From IMG/VR virus record IMGVR_UViG_3300025417_000071, positions 1 through 28,096 of that record: a DNA stretch of 28,096 nucleotides; one strand, 5' to 3'. Of the stretch, positions 11,675 to 19,234 are shown piece by piece. The stretch's first letter is position 1, and the number at the start of each line of letters is the position of its first letter. Origin of the DNA: a virus. A model generated the notes under the pieces. That model was given only the letters and a program-made list of their open reading frames with translations, did no database searches and was not told the origin of the DNA. The position numbers and the translations under genes were made by a program.

Positions 11675-11913
11675 TTGGCAGGTGGCAGAGTGCCTGCAGC
11701 CTTAACTGGCAAAGCACCAAGCAACCAAGACAACTTGGGAAACTTCACTTCCAACTGGCGAATGGCTCCATAGTAAATAGTTGATCCCAATGGAAGCACA
11801 ATTGCCAGCTCTGCTGGAGTCAGGTGCTTCTCAGCCTTAGTCAGCCAAGCGACCACTGAGGCCACCAGCACTGGCACAAAGGTGCGGACAATGTTCTTCT
11901 GGTAATTGTTCAT
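11671..11913 (-). CDS. Holin-like membrane protein (80 aa)
   Basis: Two hydrophobic segments, TFVPVLVASVVAWLTK (11-26) and ELAIVLPLGSTIYYGAI (35-51), are separated by a charged turn, followed by an amphipathic stretch (RQLEVKFPKLSWLLGALP). This layout is widespread in actinophage lysis regions, where it is thought to be a holin or antiholin. It directly precedes the peptidase gene with an ATGA overlap. Membrane location is well supported; pore function is inferred. Confidence 0.72.
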   Translation of the reverse strand: MNNYQKNIVRTFVPVLVASVVAWLTKAEKHLTPAELAIVLPLGSTIYYGAIRQLEVKFPKLSWLLGALPVKAAGTLPPAK

Positions 11914-12056
11914 GCTGCTTCTTTCTTACTGCACTTGTGACTGTCAGCCTGGAGAACCAAGTTTGGCAGTCTGTTGAATGGGATGTCTGCAAGAGACCCC
12001 CGACTTAGGATGACCATCTTGGAACAGTGGTCACACAAATAGATAAGTTGAGCCAT
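11910..12056 (-). CDS. Small Cys/His protein (48 aa)
   Basis: The ATG at 12056 opens a 48-residue frame whose TGA overlaps the ATG of the holin-like gene (ATGA). An in-frame stop lies two codons upstream of the ATG. It has LCDHCSKM near the N-terminus and SHKCSKKEAA at the end, a possible one-zinc fold. No good ribosome site precedes it, which lowers confidence. It fills most of an otherwise empty 190-nt gap. Confidence 0.55.
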   Translation of the reverse strand: MAQLIYLCDHCSKMVILSRGSLADIPFNRLPNLVLQADSHKCSKKEAA

Positions 12057-12106
12057 AGGTCACGAGACTACACCCAACCCTTTTCTGTTCGTTCAACCTT
12101 TGGACA

Positions 12107-13282
12107 TTACAGAACAGCCATGTCAGACCAGCCACGCTTGTCATGGTTGCCCACCAGCATGGTCAGTGTTCCAGTTGTAGACCACTTGCCGGTCATGTCA
12201 GTGAACCACTTGGAGCCACCATCCATGCTGGGACACTGGAACCTCCAGAATGCTCCAAAGTCATCCACAGCTAGGTGATGCCTGTGGGCAGTGACCCAGA
12301 GCTTGGGCATGACCCCAGTTTCATATTGCAGTTTCTGGGACTGGCCTCTGAGCCACTCAAACTCTTTGCCTGAAATCTTGTGACCATGAGTGATGGCAAC
12401 ATCCACTCCAGACAGCGTGATCATCTGCACCATCTCATCATGGGCAATGTGCCACTCAGATGGGCTGTCCTGCCCAGCAAAGATTCTCTGGAGTGTGTCC
12501 CCTAGATAGCCTCCAACATTGTCAGAGTCTGAGGTCACTGGCTTGGAGCCACCATTCCTAGTCCACTCTCCATGATTGCAAAGCACACTGGCAAAGATGT
12601 CTGGCTGGAGTGCAGACAGTCCCTGAGTCCAGAGGTCAAGCACCAAGTTCAACTGGGCTCTCAGGTTCAACTGGACTGTGAATCTCTGACTTGCATAGTT
12701 ATTGTCGCAACCCTCAGAAGGGTCTCCGAGATTGAAGATGGCAACTTTTTCAATGTTCCTGCCCAGCTTCTTCAGTTCTTTGAGCCTCACCAGGCAGTTG
12801 TTGAAAGACTCCTGAATCCTCTCAACAGTGGCCTCAACTCCACCCTGTTCACTTTTCCCTATCTGCCAATCGGCCCACGAAATTAGGAATGTGCAGGGCT
12901 CACCACTCACCTCAGTGGGCTTTTGTGGCTTGGGCCTCCACTTGTCAATCTTGGCTTTGAGCTCTTCAATGTCAGTCTCACTAGCCTGTGGTGACCGCCT
13001 AGCAAACCTGGCTTTGTAGGAGTAAAGCCACACAATGTCTCTGTCCCCAGATTCAGTCCTCTTGGACTGTTGCCACTTGGACATCCTCACAGTGTCATCC
13101 ACCACAAAGAACTCTGCAGGATCAAGACCAAATCCCTTCAGGACTGCATCCCAGTCAGAAGCCAGCTGGATGGGTTGGCTCATTTCCCCTGTTTGGAACT
13201 CACCACCATCAGCACCAACCTCCACCGAGGAGCGCACAACCTTTTCAGGTCGCTGGTCAAACTCGCTCAAATCCGCTGACAC
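12107..13282 (-). CDS. Metallophosphoesterase-like protein
   Basis: About 391 aa. The GTG at 13282 is the probable start; TTG at 13288 is the alternative. After a 130-residue N-terminal region come the calcineurin-type metal motifs in order: SWADWQIGK (Asp about 140), FNLGDPSEG (Asp about 189), VLCNHGEW (Asn-His about 239), AITHGHK (about 302) and TAHRHH (about 335-338). The first motif has D-x-Q rather than the usual D-x-H, as in many phage members. The substrate is unknown; relatives act on DNA ends or cyclic nucleotides. The gene follows a small HTH-like gene and precedes lysis genes. It overlaps the upstream gene by 16 bp. Confidence 0.82.
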   Translation of the reverse strand: MSADLSEFDQRPEKVVRSSVEVGADGGEFQTGEMSQPIQLASDWDAVLKGFGLDPAEFFVVDDTVRMSKWQQSKRTESGDRDIVWLYSYKARFARRSPQASETDIEELKAKIDKWRPKPQKPTEVSGEPCTFLISWADWQIGKSEQGGVEATVERIQESFNNCLVRLKELKKLGRNIEKVAIFNLGDPSEGCDNNYASQRFTVQLNLRAQLNLVLDLWTQGLSALQPDIFASVLCNHGEWTRNGGSKPVTSDSDNVGGYLGDTLQRIFAGQDSPSEWHIAHDEMVQMITLSGVDVAITHGHKISGKEFEWLRGQSQKLQYETGVMPKLWVTAHRHHLAVDDFGAFWRFQCPSMDGGSKWFTDMTGKWSTTGTLTMLVGNHDKRGWSDMAVL

Positions 13283-13500
13283 GCGCAATTCTTTCTGCGG
13301 TGCAACATCATTGCATTGAGCCTGAAGTCAGCATTGCGCTGCTCAGCCCACCTAAAGATGGCAGATGTGCTGATGTCTAAAGTCTCTAGTGCAGCCTGAA
13401 ATTTTTCTTGATCTTCAGTTGGAAGTTTGTCGCTCCAACGTGACACAATGCAGGGCTTCACCCTGATATTGGTTCTGAACTCTGACAGGTCTATGGACAT
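13267..13500 (-). CDS. Small HTH-like protein (77 aa)
   Basis: The ATG at 13500 has ACTGAGGAGGGAACA just upstream, so the longer open frame is discarded. The sequence KPCIVSRWSDKLPTEDQ is followed by LETLDISTSAIFRWAEQR, matching helix-turn-helix proteins in which 'IS.SAI.RW' is the recognition helix, and it ends with HRRKNCACQ. The same layout occurs in many actinophage proteins encoded near nuclease or phosphoesterase genes. It is a candidate DNA-binding regulator, possibly for the palindromic operators (untested). Confidence 0.72.
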   Translation of the reverse strand: MSIDLSEFRTNIRVKPCIVSRWSDKLPTEDQEKFQAALETLDISTSAIFRWAEQRNADFRLNAMMLHRRKNCACQRI

Positions 13501-13535
13501 TGTTCCCTCCTCAGTTATCCACAGCCCTGACGCTA

Positions 13536-13883
13536 TCAGAACCCAACTGGGGAAACTGTAATTTCTCCCTGCCACACAGCAGAGGTCTTGGTGGTATCCA
13601 TGCCACTGGAGGGCTGACCTGACCAGATGACATTCCATACACCAGCAAGGTTGATGGTGGAGAGGTCTGCATGGAAGACACCAGTGCTGTCATGGATGAT
13701 GGTTCCAGTGGGATCACCAGTGGGATTTGTCCATGTGTAGGTCTGGGCAGTCTGTCCCTGCACAGAGACCTGCAGAGTGACCACATCAGGATTCACAGCA
13801 GTGCCAGTGATGCTGGTGAATGGGTAGTCCTGAGTGGTGAGCCTAAGAGTGGCTCCCTGATAGAAGGTGTATGAACTGCTCAT
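13536..13883 (-). CDS. Ig-like beta-sandwich structural protein (115 aa)
   Basis: The protein is all beta in appearance: YTFYQGATLRLTTQDY, VVTLQVSVQGQTAQTYTW, GVFHADLSTINLAGVWNVIW, ending in an SAVWQGEITV strand. The pattern of one domain with a final 'G.W.V.W.G' strand resembles the Ig-like modules found in phage fibres and baseplate proteins (BppU-like). Its ATG overlaps the stop of the repeat protein upstream (ATGA). It is the last gene of the tail-fibre block. Confidence 0.7.
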   Translation of the reverse strand: MSSSYTFYQGATLRLTTQDYPFTSITGTAVNPDVVTLQVSVQGQTAQTYTWTNPTGDPTGTIIHDSTGVFHADLSTINLAGVWNVIWSGQPSSGMDTTKTSAVWQGEITVSPVGF

Positions 13884-14581
13884 TGGTAGGTGGTTCCTCT
13901 CACGCTTGCGGAATATGCCGTTGATTCAACTGTTGCTTGATACTCAGTCCCCTTGACATGACCAGAATAGGCGGTTCCCTCAACTACTGCTTGATAAGTA
14001 GTCCCTCTGACATGGGCAGAGTAGAAGGTTCCTTCCACCACACCTGGTGATGGGTGGATTGCCCTGCCTGATGCAGACCCAGCAAATGCATAGGTTCCTG
14101 CACCATGAGCTGGGTAGAAATTTGTCCCAGTTCCACTCCCTGAGAATGAGCTAGTGGCAGAGCCAGTGGCAGACACTCTGGCAATTGCCACACCAGCAAA
14201 TGACCCAGTGGCAGAACCAGTCCCAGCAAGTGTGTAGGTTGCTGACCCAGTGGCTGAGAAGGAATAGGCTCCTGCAGCCTGAACCACCAAGTAGTCGGCA
14301 GTTGATGCTGCATACATTCCACTGAGCGCACCAGTGGCTGGATATACAGGGACACCAGTTGCAGAGCCCAAGAAGGAGCCTGCCAAGTTTCCTGTGGCCT
14401 CTAGGGTCGCAGTTCCTGCACCACTGAATGAGCCAGAGCCAGAGCCAGTGGCTGGGTAGATGACAGTGGCTGTGGCAGAACCAGAGAAGGAGCCAGTTAG
14501 TGATCCAGTGGCAGTGAACTGTGTCAGTCCTGCGTAGGCCTGCCCAAGATATGGTGCGCCTAGATAGTTTGCGCCCAGCAT
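13880..14581 (-). CDS. Low-complexity fibre-like protein with two kinds of repeats (233 aa)
   Basis: The N-terminus (MLGANYLGAPYLGQAYAGL) is followed by about eight loose repeats of 'ATGS-A/L-TGSF-S/A-GSAT' plus 'YPATG' between residues 24 and 180, rich in Gly, Ser, Thr and Ala. The last 52 residues form a second, tidy repeat (see 14038..13883). Such composition suits a fibrous or surface-exposed virion protein; phage proteins of this make-up are often neck, capsid or tail decorations. Reading-frame use is constant, so the repeats are not sequencing noise. Function unproven. Confidence 0.75.
   Translation of the reverse strand: MLGANYLGAPYLGQAYAGLTQFTATGSLTGSFSGSATATVIYPATGSGSGSFSGAGTATLEATGNLAGSFLGSATGVPVYPATGALSGMYAASTADYLVVQAAGAYSFSATGSATYTLAGTGSATGSFAGVAIARVSATGSATSSFSGSGTGTNFYPAHGAGTYAFAGSASGRAIHPSPGVVEGTFYSAHVRGTTYQAVVEGTAYSGHVKGTEYQATVESTAYSASVRGTTYQ
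13883..14038 (-). repeat. Three 18-residue repeats with alternating charge
   Basis: Codes for nine-residue units of the form V-(E/R/K)-G-T-x-Y-(S/Q)-x-x. The second residue alternates E, R, E, K, E, R, and the seventh alternates S, Q, S, Q, S, Q. The true period is therefore 18 residues (54 nt), three copies, the last truncated by two residues. Third-base differences between copies indicate an old or selected repeat rather than a fresh duplication. Confidence 0.85.
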
Positions 14582-14590
14582 TGGGTCTCC

Positions 14591-15370
14591 TTACAGAAGT
14601 TCTAGGAAGTTGGTGCTGTTCGTGGTCGTGGCAGGGTTGATGACCAGACCGAGTGCAACCGAGATGTTGATGCCGGTAGTCGCTGCCGGTGACTGCCAGA
14701 AGCCCAGTGCGCCACCACTTGTTGTTTGCGGATAGGTGGCGATTTGGTAGGTGATGGCTGACTGACGTGAGCCGGTGACGTAGGTAGCCACTGTGTCATT
14801 GTTTGGCAGGTTGTAGGGAGAAGTTCCCCAGCCACCACCAGAAGGTGGCGTGGTTGAGAACGTAGGTGCGCCAGTCATACCGAGAAGAAGTTGCCCAGGC
14901 TGCCAGTAGTAGTTGAAGCCTTGCGCCTGACTGGTGGCGTTGGCGATTGCGGTTCCTTGTCCGTGTGGCGTTCCGTTGATTGCGATTGGGTTTGTTGTCG
15001 AGCATCCGGAGAACGTCGCTGTGCAGAAGCCGCCCGTTGTTGTTGGCACTCCGCTAAGCGTCACCGAGGTTGTGCCGGTGGTGGTCACGTTGTAGCCCAG
15101 CCAAGCGGAGAAGCCGTTGTTGGCGTTTGGTGCGCCGTTGCCGTTGGCCGTCAGACCGACCCACGTTGCTCCAGCTCCACTGACAGTGTAGGCAGGCAGG
15201 TATTTGTTCGCACCAGTCTGAGACCAGGCAGTGGTGTTGGTTGAGGAGACCACGATGAGGATGAGGTCACCTGGCAATGTTGAAAGCACAGGGACAGTTG
15301 TGGAGATTGACGAAGTCGTTGTCCCACCTCGGTAAGCAATAGCCACTACGCCACCGCCACCAATCGCCAC
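14591..15370 (-). CDS. Fibre-associated structural protein (259 aa)
   Basis: A Gly/Thr/Ser-rich, all-beta protein starting MAIGGGGVVAIAYRGG and containing STTVPVLSTLPGDLILIVVSS, TWVGLTANGNGAPN and GQLLLGMTGAPTFS. The layout ('P.GDLL.....S....W') resembles phage structural proteins encoded next to tail fibres. It overlaps the fibre gene by 25 bp and shares its CpG-rich composition, so both probably arrived together. It may be part of the fibre tip or an attached adhesin. No enzymatic motif was found. Confidence 0.7.
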   Translation of the reverse strand: MAIGGGGVVAIAYRGGTTTSSISTTVPVLSTLPGDLILIVVSSTNTTAWSQTGANKYLPAYTVSGAGATWVGLTANGNGAPNANNGFSAWLGYNVTTTGTTSVTLSGVPTTTGGFCTATFSGCSTTNPIAINGTPHGQGTAIANATSQAQGFNYYWQPGQLLLGMTGAPTFSTTPPSGGGWGTSPYNLPNNDTVATYVTGSRQSAITYQIATYPQTTSGGALGFWQSPAATTGINISVALGLVINPATTTNSTNFLELL

Positions 15371-16896
15371 TTGGAGGTTTCAGAGTCCCAGACAAATCCC
15401 ACGTCAAGACGAGCCGTTCCTGCGGTTGCCACTGGGAGAAGAACTCCACCAGATGACTCGAACATTGCTCCCCACGTCAGACCGATAGAAGTTGTGCCGG
15501 TCATTGAGATCCGCAAGGTGTCGCCGTCCACGGGCGTTCCTGAGCTTGTGAACTGCACCGGCGTTGTGGTCTGGCTGGTGACGTGATACACATCAACATT
15601 GTCGGTGTTGATTGCGTAGGACGAAGCGTTGGCCGTCGTCGAGGTCACTCGCTTGGTGATGCGCTTGTTTGTCAGAGTGTCGGTGGTGGCACGTCCGACC
15701 AGCGTGTCCGTCGAGGTCGGCAGGGTCAGCGTTCCGGAGTTCACAATGCTGGAGAAGCTGGGAGTTGTAAGACTTGGTGATGTTGAAAGGACATTGGAGC
15801 CAGAGCCAGTTGATGTGGTCACACCAGTGCCACCTGCAGTCACAGGGAGAACGTTTGCCATCTGCGCCAAGTCAGTCGTGACGAAAGCGTACCAAGTGCC
15901 TCCGGTGCCAGTTCCGCTGTAGGTGAACGTGTAGGCGGCGTTCACAGTCACTGCGTAGTTGGCCTTGATTATCTGGCCTGTTGCCGATGTGGTGGCGTTG
16001 GCGCTGAGTGTAATCGTGGATGCGCCTGAGTTGATTGACACGATGGTTGTGCCAGCAGGTGTGTAGGTTCCCGATACTTCCTGACCAACGTAGAGGTTGC
16101 TCGTCGAACTTACGCTGGTCAGCGTTGGGGACGAGGCTGTGGTCGTTGCGGTGAATGAGGGAGCGTAGACGTTGCCCGACACCGAAACGTTGTTCAGCCC
16201 ACCGTTGATGTAGACGGTGTTTAGTGAGAGGTTCTTGATTTGGTAGGTCGAGCCGTTGACGGGGTTCAAAGGAAGCGTGATGACCTGATACTGAGTCGAG
16301 CCGTTGAAGATGGTGAACTCACCAACTCCAGCCGTCGCAGTTGACGAGCGAGTGACCAGCGAGTTCGGGACTACGTTCGTCCAAGTGCCGGGAGTGCCGC
16401 CGGTAATACAGACCCAGAACGTGCCGGTCTGGTCGGCCACTACGTCGCCAGCCTGAAACGTGCCGGACGTAGGAGCACCAGCAGCGGTGACACCGACGAG
16501 GCGAGTCGTTCCGGCAGTAGCACCAGTGAGACCAGTGACCTTGATGTCTGGGACTGATACTTCACCAGTGAAGGTTGCACCAGACAGGGGAGCCAACTGG
16601 CTCAGGAGGTTGGCATCTATGGTCTGAGCAATCTGATAACCAGCAGTGATGCTCTGGGCTGTGGTTCCATACTGAGCCCGAGTGATCGTGAAGGTGTCGG
16701 TTGCCACAGCAGTGACCCTGACAATCTCAGCATTGGTGCTGAGTGGCTGGACACCAGCAGGCCAAATGGTCGCATCAAATGGAGCCGTTGGGAACAATGC
16801 ACCCTGCCCAGCAGTCACCACAAGGGAGGTTCCAGATGTGGCAGGTGATGGTGGTGTTGCCACCAGTGAATAGGCAAAGTTCTTCAGGGCATCCAT
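15346..16896 (-). CDS. Tail fibre protein (516 aa)
   Basis: The N-terminal ~120 residues (MDALKNFAYSLVATPPSPATSG, then a TIWPAGVQPLST / TRAQYGTTAQ segment) form the likely tail-attachment region. A second region carries a short collagen-free beta module. The C-terminal half includes the fibre signature GGTGVTTSTGSGSNVLS, PSLTTPSFSSIV, GTLTLPTSTDTLVGR and DTLTNKR, and ends with a small domain finishing TSKWRLVAVA. From about 16540 downstream it is very CpG-rich (55 CpG in 15901-16500), while the N-terminal part is CpG-poor (about 5 in 360 nt). This is the mosaic expected when a receptor-binding tip is swapped. It probably decides host range. Confidence 0.82.
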   Translation of the reverse strand: MDALKNFAYSLVATPPSPATSGTSLVVTAGQGALFPTAPFDATIWPAGVQPLSTNAEIVRVTAVATDTFTITRAQYGTTAQSITAGYQIAQTIDANLLSQLAPLSGATFTGEVSVPDIKVTGLTGATAGTTRLVGVTAAGAPTSGTFQAGDVVADQTGTFWVCITGGTPGTWTNVVPNSLVTRSSTATAGVGEFTIFNGSTQYQVITLPLNPVNGSTYQIKNLSLNTVYINGGLNNVSVSGNVYAPSFTATTTASSPTLTSVSSTSNLYVGQEVSGTYTPAGTTIVSINSGASTITLSANATTSATGQIIKANYAVTVNAAYTFTYSGTGTGGTWYAFVTTDLAQMANVLPVTAGGTGVTTSTGSGSNVLSTSPSLTTPSFSSIVNSGTLTLPTSTDTLVGRATTDTLTNKRITKRVTSTTANASSYAINTDNVDVYHVTSQTTTPVQFTSSGTPVDGDTLRISMTGTTSIGLTWGAMFESSGGVLLPVATAGTARLDVGFVWDSETSKWRLVAVA

Positions 16897-16899
16897 GAT

Positions 16900-16974
16900 C
16901 TAGTCCTCTTTGGGCTCTTCAGGTTCTGGCAGTGTGTAAGTTGCCACAGCAGTCGCTGTGTATGTCTGCTCCAT
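16900..16974 (-). CDS. 24-aa acidic peptide coupled to the fibre genes
   Basis: The ATG at 16974 shares its A with the TAA of the upstream gene (TAATG), and the frame ends four nt before the fibre gene. The peptide reads MEQTYTATAVATYTLPEPEE and ends PKED: an alternating Thr/Ala/Tyr strand followed by an acidic Pro-Glu tail. The tight fit between genes suggests it is translated; the TAG stop codon and GGACTAG give the fibre ATG its local context. Confidence 0.5.
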   Translation of the reverse strand: MEQTYTATAVATYTLPEPEEPKED

Positions 16975-17345
16975 TAGGAGATGGCAACAGTGACAGCACC
17001 AGTGGCGAAGTTCACCGAGATGCCTGCAGGCAGTGAGCCAGTCAGACCAGTGGTGCTTCCTCCGCCAATGTAAGTTCCACCAGTGGCTGCAGACCAAATC
17101 CCAAAGTAGGGGATGCCTGATGCTTCAGCAGGGAGGTTGGTGAAGGTCTGGGAGTTTGTTGAAGCTTCTGAGCCACCTGATGCTGCACCAAAGGTCAAAG
17201 CCTGACGAGCATATGAACCACCAGTGATCTCACTTGCACCATTCTGACCAGGTGTGGCTGAGTGGAGGCTGAGGTAGTAGGTGGTGCTGGGGACAAAAAC
17301 TGCACTGATTGCAGTGTTCTCTGCGCTGACTGAAAGAAGAGCCAT
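16974..17345 (-). CDS. Tail fibre-like/structural protein (123 aa)
   Basis: Begins MALLSVSAENTAISAVFVPS and contains YYLSLHSATPGQNGASEITGGSYARQALTF, the typical 'SLHTA.PG..G..E..G..YARQ' segment of a small protein often found among actinophage tail-fibre genes. It ends in LPAGISVNFATGAVTVAIS, a beta strand. The start shares a base with the stop of the upstream membrane gene. It is likely a virion component. Confidence 0.75.
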   Translation of the reverse strand: MALLSVSAENTAISAVFVPSTTYYLSLHSATPGQNGASEITGGSYARQALTFGAASGGSEASTNSQTFTNLPAEASGIPYFGIWSAATGGTYIGGGSTTGLTGSLPAGISVNFATGAVTVAIS

Positions 17346-17713
17346 TAGTTTTCCTGTTCTATGTCTGGGTAATGCATTGTCTCTAGGTCTGTTTCAACCC
17401 TTGTGATGAGGTCTTTTAGTTCCTCAAACTGGTTGGTTTCCATTGCCAGAATCTTGCGGATCACCTTTGCATCATTCTTGGTCTGCTCATACATGGCAAT
17501 TCCAACAACTAGCTCAATGAACACAGCCATGTAAGAAGCTGAGTAGTTCCACCAAGCCAAAACCAGTGGAGTCCCTACAATCCAGCATACCGCAGTTGCC
17601 AAAGTCACATAGCCGACAAACGACCAACGGCGAATTCTTGCCTGCACCAACCAGGACAAATGCTCACCAAGACCAATTTCATCACTGGTGATTGGGTGCT
17701 TAAATCTCTTCAC
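17345..17713 (-). CDS. Membrane protein with two spans (122 aa), holin-like candidate
   Basis: Starts with GTG at 17713, overlapping the previous TAG. A basic N-terminal part (RIRRW) leads to two hydrophobic segments, FVGYVTLATAVCWIVGTPLVLAW and MAVFIELVVGIAM, separated by a short WNYSASY turn. A charged cytoplasmic coiled-coil follows (QTKNDAKVIRKILAMETNQFEELKDL). It comes third after the NlpC/P60 gene. Membrane location is clear; a role as holin or spanin-like helper is inferred from order only. Confidence 0.7.
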   Translation of the reverse strand: MKRFKHPITSDEIGLGEHLSWLVQARIRRWSFVGYVTLATAVCWIVGTPLVLAWWNYSASYMAVFIELVVGIAMYEQTKNDAKVIRKILAMETNQFEELKDLITRVETDLETMHYPDIEQEN

Positions 17714-18036
17714 TACAGTCCCTCATGTGCGCCCAGATGCCGGTCAAGTTCTGACTGCACCATGTCTAGTTTCCTGTCCAGCTTGTGAACTGTGGCCTCA
17801 ATTCTGTCCACAGCATCTCTCAGGGTTGATCCAGAGTTTGGCTGATATTGCTTCTTAATTTCTTCAATTTCAGAAGCCAAGTTCCCTGTGGCAACTGAAG
17901 CAATCTTCCTGTGCCACCAAGCAACAAACTCATTGACTGTCTTGATGGCTCCAAAGACGATGCCGACCAAGAAGCCAACGCTCACAATCAGGTTCACCCA
18001 GAAGTTGAACGAGTTCAGATTCAGTCCGAGCATCAT
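17713..18036 (-). CDS. One-span membrane protein with coiled coil (107 aa)
   Basis: A single N-terminal span (FWVNLIVSVGFLVGIVFGAI, residues 12-31) is followed by a basic patch (WWHRK) and a long charged helix (TLRDAVDRIEATVHKLDRKLDMVQSELDRHL) predicted to be a coiled coil. It overlaps the peptidase gene by 4 bp (ATGA), so the two are probably made together. Similar small one-span proteins lie beside phage endolysins. It could be a holin or a lysin-anchoring partner; neither is proven. Confidence 0.7.
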   Translation of the reverse strand: MMLGLNLNSFNFWVNLIVSVGFLVGIVFGAIKTVNEFVAWWHRKIASVATGNLASEIEEIKKQYQPNSGSTLRDAVDRIEATVHKLDRKLDMVQSELDRHLGAHEGL

Positions 18037-18752
18037 GACTTAGGGCCTTCAACAATCGCCTGAGCGATGTGTTCGATTTCCTTCAGCAAAGGCCAGCCAA
18101 TCGTGGCTGGTGACGTAGGTGCGACCTGTTGCTCTACTACCGGCGCAGGAGCCGTCTGAGAGGCTTCTGGCGTGGTCTGGTGGGCTTGTGGCGCAGACTG
18201 CAGGTGGGTCGTGTCAGCCACTGGCTGAGGTGCAGCCACTTTGGTCAAGTCAGGAGTGGCAACCTTGACAACAGGCTTGTCAAGTTGTGCCGGTGTGCGA
18301 ACAGTCTTGGCCTCAGTCTTGAAGCGCAAGTATCGCTGTGGCTGCCTGCCATCTGCACTCACTGGGACAATGGATGGGTCTCCCTGCTGACCCATTGAGA
18401 TGGTCAGTGGGTTTGCTCCACCCTGAATGATTAAGGCGGTGTGCCACCCAGTGCCCGGCCCATACACAATTACATCACCAGCTTCAACCTGCTGCAGAGG
18501 AATCTCCAAGCCATGTGAGAGCAGGGTTCCTGTGTAGCCAGTGTGGTTGTATCCCAGACCATTGGGATCATCAGCACCAGCCAACCAGAAGCAGAGGGTC
18601 ACAAATGCAGAGCAGTCGCAGTTGATGGGGAACTTTGGAGGCCACACACCAATAGCACTCATGCGCTGGTTGCCCTCTGTGTAGTTCATCTGGTGGCTGT
18701 GGTCTTTGAGCCACTTTGCCCATTCCACAATTGCTTGGCGTGTGTCAGCCAT
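18033..18752 (-). CDS. NlpC/P60 cell-wall peptidase, putative endolysin
   Basis: A 239-residue protein. The catalytic domain (about residues 5-140) shows NCDCSAFVTLCFW with nucleophile Cys47, GDVIVYGPGTGWHTALII with His104, and SMGQQGDPS after it as possible third polar residue. After RYLRFKTEAK a Pro/Ala/Gln-rich linker (180-220) leads to a short helical end (LLKEIEHIAQAIVEG), possibly a wall-binding or dimer segment. NlpC/P60 enzymes cut peptidoglycan stem peptides. The position after a minor tail gene and ahead of two membrane proteins suggests an endolysin; a tail-borne wall enzyme is the alternative. Part of the linker is CpG-rich. Confidence 0.85.
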   Translation of the reverse strand: MADTRQAIVEWAKWLKDHSHQMNYTEGNQRMSAIGVWPPKFPINCDCSAFVTLCFWLAGADDPNGLGYNHTGYTGTLLSHGLEIPLQQVEAGDVIVYGPGTGWHTALIIQGGANPLTISMGQQGDPSIVPVSADGRQPQRYLRFKTEAKTVRTPAQLDKPVVKVATPDLTKVAAPQPVADTTHLQSAPQAHQTTPEASQTAPAPVVEQQVAPTSPATIGWPLLKEIEHIAQAIVEGPKS

Positions 18753-18760
18753 GTTTTCTC

Positions 18761-19234
18761 CTAGTTGATTCCAATGACAGTGATTTGTGCAAATGATGCG
18801 TGAAACGTTCCACTTTCAGCTTTAGCAAACAGATAAAGGCTGAAAGGCTGGATGCTTCCAGGTGTTGCAGTAGCAATCCCAGAGAATGAGCCACCAGCAG
18901 TGGTGTAATAAGCCACACGACCAGGCCCAAATGATGGTGTGGTGTTGTTGTATCCCAGTTCAACGTCAAGGTAGGAACTGGTGCTGGGAGCAGTGTTGCC
19001 ACTTCCCACAGTCCAAATCACTAGGTAGGTGGTGAACCCACCAAGCACACCAAAGGCTGTTCCTCCAGTGTTGTCCAAAGACTGAACAAGTGTGTAGGTA
19101 GTGCCAATACTGGTGTTGGTGTTGCCTGAGTTGCCTGAGTCCCAGATGCTGTTCTGTCTCCAGAAGGAAGCATCTGATCCATCCCCAAGAGCAGCCAGTT
19201 GAGCTCCATAGTTGGTTGTATTTCTAATAACCAT
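18761..19234 (-). CDS. Beta-rich structural protein (157 aa)
   Basis: The sequence is rich in Gly, Thr, Ser and Asn, with strands such as TTYLVIWTVGSG, SSYLDVELGYNN, GRVAYYTTAGG and FSLYLFAKAESGTFHASFAQITV. It has the look of a jelly-roll or carbohydrate-binding-like tail appendage. It directly follows the large minor tail protein, with TAATG coupling. No metal or catalytic site was noticed. A receptor-contact or tail-decoration role is possible. Confidence 0.7.
   Translation of the reverse strand: MVIRNTTNYGAQLAALGDGSDASFWRQNSIWDSGNSGNTNTSIGTTYTLVQSLDNTGGTAFGVLGGFTTYLVIWTVGSGNTAPSTSSYLDVELGYNNTTPSFGPGRVAYYTTAGGSFSGIATATPGSIQPFSLYLFAKAESGTFHASFAQITVIGIN

Noticed and set aside
13515-13523. 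A perfect DnaA-box-like TTATCCACA on the plus strand.
   Set aside because: A single 9-mer is expected by chance in a window this long at about one in five. No other boxes, A/T-rich unwinding region or replication gene lie nearby.
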